DNA of 64,000 bases, taken from positions 1 to 64,000 of the forward strand of contig NZ_QUNG01000018.1 of assembly GCF_003387375.1 (NCBI RefSeq), given 5' to 3'. Numbering within the stretch: position 1 is the stretch's first letter; every line of letters begins with the position of its first letter. A model generated the notes under the pieces. It was not told where the DNA came from, did not search any database, and was given only the letters and a program-made list of their open reading frames with translations. This stretch comes from Marinomonas pollencensis. Lineage in GTDB: Bacteria > Pseudomonadota > Gammaproteobacteria > Pseudomonadales > Marinomonadaceae. Positions 57,431 to 64,000 of the stretch are shown here, piece by piece. The translations under genes were made by a program, and so were the position numbers.

Positions 57431-57459
57431 TTGCTTGGCTTTATTGTTTGCGATATAAA
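57431..57459 (+). promoter_or_regulatory. Promoter of the dehydratase gene
   Basis: TTGCTT (57431-57436), 17-bp spacer, TATAAA (57454-57459). Operator-like palindromes abut it on both sides. Confidence 0.55.
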
Positions 57460-57475
57460 TTTAAATCGATTAAAA
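57460..57475. promoter_or_regulatory. LacI-type operator candidate O2
   Basis: TTTAAATCGATTAAAA, one mismatch from the palindrome. It begins at the base after the -10 hexamer and is 52 bp (about five turns) from O1. Confidence 0.65.
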
Positions 57476-57511
57476 AATAACAATAAAAATGCTTTGTTTT
57501 GGAGAAAATTA

Positions 57512-58606
57512 GTGGCTAACTCGATCATAAAGTCGATAGATGTACAGCTGTTTGCCGTACCACTAGAGGAAGTTTTAGCGGATGCTATGCACGGTGATCA
57601 TACCCATTTTGAGCTCTTAACCGTGACTATTACCGACGCCGATGGTTTACAAGGAACCGGTTATACCTACACCGGTGGCAAAGGGGGAAGGGCGATCCGT
57701 GCCTTGATTGAGGCGGATTTAAAACCCTTATTATCCTGCCAAGATAGCGCTGAAATAGAGCGTTTATATTCTTTAATGGAATACAATATTCATTATGTTG
57801 GACGTGGCGGAATTGCCGCGTTTGCTGTGTCGGCGGTCGATATTGCTCTGTGGGATTTACGCTGTCGTCGGTCAGCAATAGCGCTGCATCAATTGGCTGG
57901 TAACTTGAACCGAAAAGCCAAGGCGTATCGTGGTGGGATTGATTTGAATTTTTCCCTAGAGCGCTTGTTAGAAAACATCCAAGGCTACTTAGACGAGGGT
58001 TTTAAGGCTGTAAAAATCAAAGTCGGTAAAGCCCAACTGAGCGAAGACCTAGCCAGAGTAAAAGCGGTAAGAGAGCTGATTGGGCCTGATATGCCTTTCA
58101 TGGTCGACGCCAACTATTCAATGACTGTTGAGCAAGCGATTGCCGCCTCCCGTGCTTTTCAGGCTTACGATATTTTGTGGTTCGAAGAGCCAACCATCCC
58201 AGATGATTATACAGGCTTTGGCAGAATAGCTGAGGCGACAAGTATTCCTTTGGCGATGGGAGAAAATCTGCATACGATTCATGAATTTGGCTATGCCTTT
58301 GAGCAAGCCAAGTTGTCTTATATTCAGCCTGATGCGTCTAATTGTGGTGGCATAACAGGCTGGCTAGCGGCTGCACGCCTTGCTAATAAATACTCTATTC
58401 CGGTGTGTTCTCATGGTATGCAAGAGTTGCATGTCAGCTTGGTCGCTTCACAGCCAAACGCGGGCTGGGTTGAGGTGCACAGTTTTCCGATTGATCAATA
58501 TACGTTACAACCACTGGTGTTGGAGGGCGGCATGGCGGTGGCGCCAGAATCGATTGGTATTGGGGTTGAATTTGATTGGGATAAACTTTTGCCATTTAAA
58601 ATTTAA
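57512..58606 (+). CDS. Enolase-superfamily enzyme, mandelate racemase subgroup (probable sugar-acid dehydratase)
   Basis: 364 residues from GTG 57512 (GGAG seven bases upstream; the ATG at 57431 lies in the promoter). An N-terminal capping domain precedes a TIM barrel. The active-site set is complete: Lys168-x-Lys170, metal ligands Asp199, Glu225, Glu251, the Asp274/His301 dyad and Glu321. Spacing is identical to mandelate racemase (164/166, 195, 221, 247, 270, 297, 317) with a constant offset of four. A dehydratase role on an aldonic acid or lactone-derived acid is inferred from the transporter and oxidoreductase nearby. Confidence 0.88.
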   Translation: MANSIIKSIDVQLFAVPLEEVLADAMHGDHTHFELLTVTITDADGLQGTGYTYTGGKGGRAIRALIEADLKPLLSCQDSAEIERLYSLMEYNIHYVGRGGIAAFAVSAVDIALWDLRCRRSAIALHQLAGNLNRKAKAYRGGIDLNFSLERLLENIQGYLDEGFKAVKIKVGKAQLSEDLARVKAVRELIGPDMPFMVDANYSMTVEQAIAASRAFQAYDILWFEEPTIPDDYTGFGRIAEATSIPLAMGENLHTIHEFGYAFEQAKLSYIQPDASNCGGITGWLAAARLANKYSIPVCSHGMQELHVSLVASQPNAGWVEVHSFPIDQYTLQPLVLEGGMAVAPESIGIGVEFDWDKLLPFKI

Positions 58607-58617
58607 ATCGATTTAAA
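58602..58617. promoter_or_regulatory. LacI-type operator candidate O3 (perfect palindrome)
   Basis: TTTAAATCGATTTAAA, overlapping the dehydratase stop codon and 115-130 bp before the transporter genes. It may control a separate transporter promoter or form a loop with O1/O2. Confidence 0.6.
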
Positions 58618-58731
58618 TAAATCTATGTTTCTCTCTAGGGAGAGGGGGTGTCATTAAGCTAAGAAAAATTTGTCACATTGCTCGTTTCAACATTTAACGT
58701 GAAAAATAAAAATAAATTAGGAGATGTTAAA

Positions 58732-59694
58732 ATGATTTTTAAAATGACTGTGGTTTCTGCGCTCATCGCTGTGGTGTCCAGTGTGGCGCTGGCGGATTTA
58801 CCAACGCTTGAGAAAAAAGATCGCTATAAAGTGGGTTTTGCTCAAACGGAAAGTAATAACCCATGGCGTATTGCAGAAACAAAAAGCTTTAAAGAGACGG
58901 CCAAAACTTGTAATTGGGATCTGGTGTATACCGATGCGGCGGGTTCTGCTGCGAAACAAGTTTCGGATGTTGATTCCATGATTGCTCAAGGTGTGGATGT
59001 CATTTTCCTACCTCCCCGCGAAGAGAGACCTCTGTTACCTGCTGTATTAAGGGCTAAAGCCCAAGGGATTCCTGTATTTTTGGTTGACCGTAGTGTTGAT
59101 GAAAAAGTCGCCAAACCCGGTCGTGATTATGTGACTTTTTTAGGTTCTAACTTTATCGAGCAAGGGCAAATTGCGGCCAAGTGGTTGATCGAAAAAACGG
59201 GCGGCAAAGGCATGATTTTAGAGTTAGAAGGCACCACAGGTTCATCCCCTGCGAATGACCGCCGTAAGGGCTTCGATGACGAAATTGCGAAACATCCAGA
59301 GATGAAAATACTCGCTTCACAGTCCGGTGATTTTGCCCGCGATAAAGGCCGTAAGGTCACAGAAACTCTGCTGCAAACCTACCCAAATGCCAATGTAATT
59401 TATGCCCATAACGATGAAATGGCTATTGGTGCGATTCAGGCGCTAGAGGCAGCTGGCAAGCAGCCAGGTAAAGATGTGCTGATTGTATCTGTGGATGGGA
59501 CTCGTGATGCGTTGCAGGCGATTATCGATGGCAAAATGGGGGTTACGGTAGAGTCGAGTCCTTTCTTTGGTCCATTGGCATGCAGCACTATGAAGCGTTA
59601 TGCCAACGGTGAAAAAATTGAGCATTGGGTGCGTGTAAAAGACCGAGTGTTTACCATTGATAATGCCGCTAAGTACATTGATGAAGCGTATTAA
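58732..59694 (+). CDS. ytfQ: Sugar ABC transporter periplasmic binding protein (YtfQ-like)
   Basis: 320 residues from ATG 58732 (TAGGAG upstream). Signal peptide with cleavage after ALA (about 21). Type I sugar-binding fold: VGFAQTESNNPWRIAETKSFKE, PPREERPLLPAVLRAKAQGIPVFLVDR, HNDEMAIGAIQALEAAGKQPG. The N-terminal TESNNPWR and PPREE signatures point to YtfQ (galactofuranose) rather than RbsB. First of four transporter genes. Confidence 0.88.
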   Translation: MIFKMTVVSALIAVVSSVALADLPTLEKKDRYKVGFAQTESNNPWRIAETKSFKETAKTCNWDLVYTDAAGSAAKQVSDVDSMIAQGVDVIFLPPREERPLLPAVLRAKAQGIPVFLVDRSVDEKVAKPGRDYVTFLGSNFIEQGQIAAKWLIEKTGGKGMILELEGTTGSSPANDRRKGFDDEIAKHPEMKILASQSGDFARDKGRKVTETLLQTYPNANVIYAHNDEMAIGAIQALEAAGKQPGKDVLIVSVDGTRDALQAIIDGKMGVTVESSPFFGPLACSTMKRYANGEKIEHWVRVKDRVFTIDNAAKYIDEAY

Positions 59695-59765
59695 TCTCAC
59701 TTTTTTATGAAATGAAGCAGGCTTAAGTCTGCTTCTTGTTTTCAGTGTTTTGTATTGAGGTTGCT

Positions 59766-61337
59766 ATGAATAACGTGGATTCAATTGATTTGGTAGAGTG
59801 TGATATGCCGTCAATGGGGGCTTTGTCTCAGGCGCCAGAGGTCGTTTTGTCTATGCAGGGCATAGACAAACGCTTTGCGGGAGTACCGGCGTTAAGTAAT
59901 GCCAATTTGGCTCTAAAAGCGGGCGAAGTGCATGCCATTATTGGCCAAAATGGCGCGGGCAAATCGACCTTAATTAAGGTGCTAAACGGTGCCCATAAGT
60001 TAGATGAAGGCGAGATCCATTTCTTGGGGGAGGCGGTCAGTTATGCGTCTCCTCATCATGCGCAAATGGCGGGTATTAGTACCATATTCCAAGAAGTAAA
60101 TTTAATTGCTTATCGCTCCGTTACAGAGAATATTTGTTTAGGTCATGAGCCAAAGCGCTTCGGCATGGTGGATTGGCGTAAGGCTCATGCACATGCGCGG
60201 GAAACCCTTGCCCGTTTCGGTTTAGAGCTGGATGTGGAGCAGCCATTAGGCTCTTTTAATATTGCAATACAGCAGCTAGTGGCGATTGCCAGAGCGGTGG
60301 CGTTAGACGCCAAAGTGGTGATCATGGATGAGCCGACATCCTCATTAGATGAAAAAGAAAAAGCCGTGCTGTTTCGAGTGATTAAAGAGCTGAAAAGCTC
60401 GGGAGTTGCCATTCTTTATGTCAGTCATCATCTCGATGAACTGTTTCAAATATGCGATCAAATCACCGTCATGAGAGACGGTAAAACCGTAGAGCAAAAA
60501 CCAATAAGCGCCATGAGTAAGTTAGATATGGTCGCGGCCATGTTGGGCAAAGACCCTGCAGAAATCGCCAAAGGCGGCGCGACTAATTTTGCCGCGACCG
60601 GCCAAGTCAGCGATGAGGTGTTGTTCTCGGTGGCGCATTTAAAGGGAGCCGCAGGTTTAAAAGACGTGTCGTTCGATTTGTATAAGTCTGAAATTCTAGG
60701 CTTGGCTGGCTTATTAGGGGCGGGGCGTTCTGAGGTCGCTCGGGCGATTTTTGGTCTCGACCATGAAATGAAGAGCGGCAAGATGCATTTGTCTGGGCAG
60801 CCTGTGGATTTTAATCACCCTAGCCGAGCCATTGCGGCGGGTTTTGGTTTTTGTTCTGAAGATCGTAAAGAGGATGGGATTATCCCGCAGCTTTCGGTTC
60901 GCGAAAATCTCACCCTAGTGTTACTACCCAGAATTGCCAAATACGGCCTGATTGATGAAGCAAAAGAGCGTCAATTAGTGGACGAATTTATTCGTCATCT
61001 TGGTATTAAAACCGCGTCCATGGAACAGCCTATCTCCCAACTTTCGGGGGGCAATCAACAAAAAGTCTTGCTGGCTCGTTGGCTGGTCACTAACCCGAAT
61101 ATCTTGATTTTAGATGAACCAACCCGCGGCATTGATGTGGGCGCAAAGGGCGAAATTCAGGCGCTCATTCGACGTCTTGCAGACGACGGTTTAACCGTAT
61201 TGATGATCTCTTCGGAATTTGAAGAACTGGTTGAAGGCGCAGATCGGGTCATCGTTCTGCAAGATGGTCATAGCATCCAAGAGCTGGCCAATGAGCAACT
61301 TACTGAGAATGCCATCATGAAGGCCATTGCTCAATGA
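59766..61337 (+). CDS. ytfR: Sugar ABC transporter ATPase (YtfR-like, two ATPase domains)
   Basis: 523 residues from ATG 59766 (GAGGT upstream). Domain 1 has Walker A IIGQNGAGKSTLIKVL, IFQEVNLI and MDEPTSSLD; its signature reads FNIAIQQLVAIARA rather than LSGGQ. Domain 2 has a degenerate P-loop GLLGAGRSEVARAIFG, signature LSGGNQQKVLLARWL and LDEPTRGIDVG, as in monosaccharide ATPases. It has an N-terminal extension of about 25 residues. Its stop overlaps the next frame. Confidence 0.92.
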   Translation: MNNVDSIDLVECDMPSMGALSQAPEVVLSMQGIDKRFAGVPALSNANLALKAGEVHAIIGQNGAGKSTLIKVLNGAHKLDEGEIHFLGEAVSYASPHHAQMAGISTIFQEVNLIAYRSVTENICLGHEPKRFGMVDWRKAHAHARETLARFGLELDVEQPLGSFNIAIQQLVAIARAVALDAKVVIMDEPTSSLDEKEKAVLFRVIKELKSSGVAILYVSHHLDELFQICDQITVMRDGKTVEQKPISAMSKLDMVAAMLGKDPAEIAKGGATNFAATGQVSDEVLFSVAHLKGAAGLKDVSFDLYKSEILGLAGLLGAGRSEVARAIFGLDHEMKSGKMHLSGQPVDFNHPSRAIAAGFGFCSEDRKEDGIIPQLSVRENLTLVLLPRIAKYGLIDEAKERQLVDEFIRHLGIKTASMEQPISQLSGGNQQKVLLARWLVTNPNILILDEPTRGIDVGAKGEIQALIRRLADDGLTVLMISSEFEELVEGADRVIVLQDGHSIQELANEQLTENAIMKAIAQ

Positions 61338-61372
61338 ACTCACATCAAGGTGAGATGAAGGGAGACAAGCAA

Positions 61373-62377
61373 ATGAACACTTCTGTTTTAGAGGAGCGCA
61401 GCAAAGTGCCAGCGACATTATCAGCCAGAGCGCTGTCACAAGTAAAAAATAATGGCGCACTCTGGGCGTTTTTTTTACTGCTGTTGATCAATATTTTGAT
61501 TACCCCTAATTTTTTACAAATTCAAACTTTATACGTCAATTTAACTCAGGTGGCGACGGTGGCGATTGTCGCAATTGGCATGACGTTGGTGATTGCTTCT
61601 GGCGGCATTGATTTATCTGTAGGGGCGTTAATGGCGTTGGCGGGGACCATAGCGCCGATGATCTTTTTGTCAGATTTCGCCGCCTCATGGCCAGCATTAG
61701 GTCTAGTTTTGGCGATTGTGGTTGCGATTGCTGTGGCCGGTTTGGCAGGCTTGTTTAATGGCTATTTGATCAGTGTGTATAAAATTCAGCCGATTATCGC
61801 CACGCTGATTTTATTTATCTCGGGGCGAGGTATTGCTCAGGTGCTGACCAATGGTGAGCTGCAAACTTTTGATAACCCCAGTTTTGAATTTATCGGCACG
61901 GGGCGAATTTTGGGGGTGCCAGTGCAAGCCATTATTACCATAGTGCTGGCGCTTTCCATCGCTTGGGTGATCAAGCGTTCTATCTATGGGCGCTTTTTAT
62001 TAGCGGTGGGAGGTAATGAGAAAGCCGCCGAATTGGCTGGGGTTCCAGCGAAAAAAATAAAAATGCTGACCTACATGATATGTGGTTTGTTAGCGGGCAT
62101 CGCAGGGCTTATCTCGACGGCGATTAATTCCGCATCGGATGCCAACCAAACCGGCCAACTGATGGAGCTGGATGCAATATCGGCGGCGATTGTTGGTGGT
62201 GTGTTGCTAACCGGTGGTAAGGCTCCGATTCTGGGTGCCGTATTGGGTGCGGCGATTATTCAATTGGTGGGTTATACCCTGCTGGCAAATGGGGTGCACG
62301 ATGCCGTCGCTATGGTCGCGAAAGCCGTCATTATTATCGTGGCCGTGTATCTTCAGCAAGTGAAGGGGGCGAAATAA
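61373..62377 (+). CDS. ytfT: Sugar ABC transporter permease (YtfT-like)
   Basis: About 334 residues, eight to ten helices, BPD_transp_2 family: ATVAIVAIGMTLVIASGGIDLSVGALMALAG and GGNEKAAELAGVPAKKIK, the EAA-like coupling region. I chose ATG 61373 (GGGAGA upstream); ATG 61334, overlapping the ytfR stop, is in frame and possible. Its TAA overlaps the next ATG. Confidence 0.9.
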   Translation: MNTSVLEERSKVPATLSARALSQVKNNGALWAFFLLLLINILITPNFLQIQTLYVNLTQVATVAIVAIGMTLVIASGGIDLSVGALMALAGTIAPMIFLSDFAASWPALGLVLAIVVAIAVAGLAGLFNGYLISVYKIQPIIATLILFISGRGIAQVLTNGELQTFDNPSFEFIGTGRILGVPVQAIITIVLALSIAWVIKRSIYGRFLLAVGGNEKAAELAGVPAKKIKMLTYMICGLLAGIAGLISTAINSASDANQTGQLMELDAISAAIVGGVLLTGGKAPILGAVLGAAIIQLVGYTLLANGVHDAVAMVAKAVIIIVAVYLQQVKGAK

Positions 62378-63378
62378 TGAATATTTTAACAAGGGTGATT
62401 AATCTGCCTGGACTGAAGCGAAAAGCCCATGCCTCACGTCAGGCTGAAGGGGTATTGATTGCGCTGGCGGTGATTACTTTATTTGCCAGTTTACGCTATG
62501 ACGCGTTTCTCAGTGAATACAACATAATGACGTTTTTGGCTTATAACTCGATGTTTATTCTGATTGGCCTTGGCATGTGCTTTGTGATTATGACAGGAGG
62601 CATTGATTTATCGGTTGGGTCGGTTGTTGCTCTGTCGAGTGTGGTGGTGGCTAAGGTCAGTGAATATGGTATTGAGGTGGCCTTGCCGGTGGGGATTTTA
62701 GTCGGGGTAACCACAGGTACGATTAATGCGCTGGTGATTACTCGGCTCAAGATTGTGCCTTTTATTGCCACTTTGGCGATGATGTTGGGGGCGCGTGGAA
62801 TGGCCCTGGTGATCTCAGGTAACCAGTCCGTGGATGTGTCTTGGGAGAGCAATTTCACTCAGTTTGGTTTAGGAAAAATGTTTGATTTTATTCCTTGGCC
62901 TGTTGTGACTATGTTGCTGGCGTTTGCCTTTTGCTGGTTGTTACTGGAAAAGTTTGCGTTTGGACGCCATGTGTTGGCCATTGGTGGTAATGAAGAAGCC
63001 TCTAAGCTCATGGGTTTGGAGGTGAACCGTACCTTATTTGGTGTCTATGTACTCAGTGGCGCTTTGGCTGGTTTGTCTGGCGTGATGTTGGCATCCGGTT
63101 TTGGCGCTGGGCAACCCTTAGAAGGGTTGGGCTGGGAGTTATCTGCGATTGCGGCGGTAGTCGTGGGAGGCACTTTGCTGACCGGTGGCTTAGGATCGAT
63201 TACCTCAACCTTGTTAGGGGCGATTTTATTAGGGCTGATTTTTAATATTTTAAATTTTGAAAATGGGCTAGGCACGATCAGCTTTAGCGCCTATTGGCAG
63301 TCCATCATTCGGGGGGGATTTTTGCTGGTTGTGGTGGTGATTCAGGCAAAAATGATGAATCGTAAAAAAGCGCATTGA
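62377..63378 (+). CDS. yjfF: Sugar ABC transporter permease (YjfF-like)
   Basis: 333 residues; paralogue of the preceding permease with GLGMCFVIMTGGIDLSVGSVVALSS, GGNEEASKLMGLEV and GGTLLTGGLGSITSTLLGA. YtfT and YjfF form the heterodimer in the E. coli galactofuranose system, which supports the YtfQRT-YjfF assignment. The TAATG overlap indicates tight coupling. Confidence 0.9.
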   Translation: MNILTRVINLPGLKRKAHASRQAEGVLIALAVITLFASLRYDAFLSEYNIMTFLAYNSMFILIGLGMCFVIMTGGIDLSVGSVVALSSVVVAKVSEYGIEVALPVGILVGVTTGTINALVITRLKIVPFIATLAMMLGARGMALVISGNQSVDVSWESNFTQFGLGKMFDFIPWPVVTMLLAFAFCWLLLEKFAFGRHVLAIGGNEEASKLMGLEVNRTLFGVYVLSGALAGLSGVMLASGFGAGQPLEGLGWELSAIAAVVVGGTLLTGGLGSITSTLLGAILLGLIFNILNFENGLGTISFSAYWQSIIRGGFLLVVVVIQAKMMNRKKAH

Positions 63379-63396
63379 TAAAGGATTATAGGCTTT

Positions 63397-64000
63397 ATGG
63401 TAAGGACGATGCAAAGACCGAGTATGCAATCTCAATACAGATATATCGTGGTAGGCGGGGGCTCAGCTGGGGCTGTCGCTGCCGCAACATTAGCTAAAGA
63501 AGGCATTGGCAAAGTACTTTTGTTAGAGGGGGGATATAGCCATAAGCACCCCTTGCTGGATATGCCAGCAGGCATTTTTAAAATGATAAATGGCAGTAAA
63601 TATATGCACTATCATCATACGACACCGCAAGATCATTTGGGCGGACGGGTGCATGATATACCCCAAGGTAACGTACTCGGTGGCGGTTCTTCAGTGAATG
63701 CCCAGGTGTATATGCGTGGACGGCCGAGTGATTATGATGAATGGGACACTTTATTAGGCGGTCAAGCTGGGTGGAGTTGGCAAGATGTGTTGCCCCACTT
63801 CAAAAGCATGGAAGCTAATAACCGATTACTAAACGACTACCATGGGCACGATGGTCCTGTGTTGGTCTCTGATCCTCAGTACATTGATGATTCGTCGCGG
63901 GCGTTTGTGCAAAGCGTGCAGGCGCAAGGCATACCATTCAATGATGATTTTAACGGAGTGCGCCAAAAAGGCGTTGGTTTTTATCAATTTACCAACCGTA
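63397..64000 (+). CDS. GMC-family oxidoreductase (FAD), partial at window end
   Basis: The first 201 residues are present. FAD-binding Rossmann motif VVGGGSAGAVAAATLA, LLLEGG, then the GMC signature PQGNVLGGGSSVNAQVYMRGR and DYDEWD. These are choline, alcohol or sugar oxidoreductases using FAD. Possible starts are ATG 63397, 63409 and 63424; the earliest is given. It follows yjfF by 18 bp, so it is probably in the operon, oxidising the imported sugar or alcohol before the dehydratase step. The catalytic His domain lies beyond the window. Confidence 0.88.
   Translation, partial: MVRTMQRPSMQSQYRYIVVGGGSAGAVAAATLAKEGIGKVLLLEGGYSHKHPLLDMPAGIFKMINGSKYMHYHHTTPQDHLGGRVHDIPQGNVLGGGSSVNAQVYMRGRPSDYDEWDTLLGGQAGWSWQDVLPHFKSMEANNRLLNDYHGHDGPVLVSDPQYIDDSSRAFVQSVQAQGIPFNDDFNGVRQKGVGFYQFTNR

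Overview
The window reads as a chromosomal segment of a marine gammaproteobacterium, most likely Marinomonas or a close Oceanospirillales relative. The evidence is the two-subunit (AruF/AruG) arginine succinyltransferase typical of pseudomonad-like lineages, a gammaproteobacterial housekeeping set (rep, radA, comM, ubiK, glnK-amtB, gpt), LysO, a cobalamin salvage cluster and moderate G+C. The genus is an inference from gene content, not a database result.

Layout. 1-2.6 kb is a scar: an IS110-type remnant cut by the tail of another IS, then an IS3-family element with an A6G frameshift site lying against a broken phosphomannomutase. 2.6-13.7 kb holds a WcaJ-like glycosyl-phosphate transferase, an FKBP isomerase, LysO, a MATE pump, an O-antigen-ligase-like protein and cobQ, separated by three islands of extragenic repeats (a 65-bp tandem array at 5.5-6.0 kb and composite islands at 8.6-9.9 and 11.5-12.2 kb). 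13.8-18.0 kb has cbiB-cobC-cobU, gpt, a DUF2914 protein and a DUF1904 protein. 18.1-20.8 kb is a REP/RAYT locus: a Y1 (HUH) REP-associated transposase between a 279-bp composite array and a ten-copy array with an exact 117-bp period. 20.9-26.0 kb is the arginine succinyltransferase operon aruF-aruG-astD-astB. 26-36.5 kb has regulators, an RND efflux pair, mmsA and a diguanylate cyclase. 36.5-48.5 kb is mostly housekeeping (radA, a GNAT-nitrilase fusion, glnK-amtB behind a sigma-54/NtrC-type promoter, ubiK, comM, rep, cytochrome c5, tRNA-Arg). 48.7-55.1 kb is accessory (LysR, TauE/SafE, a ProX/OpuAC-like protein without signal peptide, a yellow/MRJP protein, a monooxygenase, an oxidoreductase-glutaredoxin pair). 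55.5-64 kb is a sugar-acid locus: GntR and LacI regulators, a mandelate-racemase-subgroup dehydratase, a YtfQRT-YjfF-type furanose ABC transporter and a GMC oxidoreductase cut by the window end.

Most notable are the REP/RAYT locus, whose repeat families look like variations on one design (a GTAG tetranucleotide heading a hairpin, set between constant flanks), and the sugar-acid locus, where three near-identical 16-bp palindromes frame a promoter and recur before the transporter genes. Several intergenic dyads, direct repeats and hairpins suggest further regulation. All calls come from reading the sequence; no searches were run.
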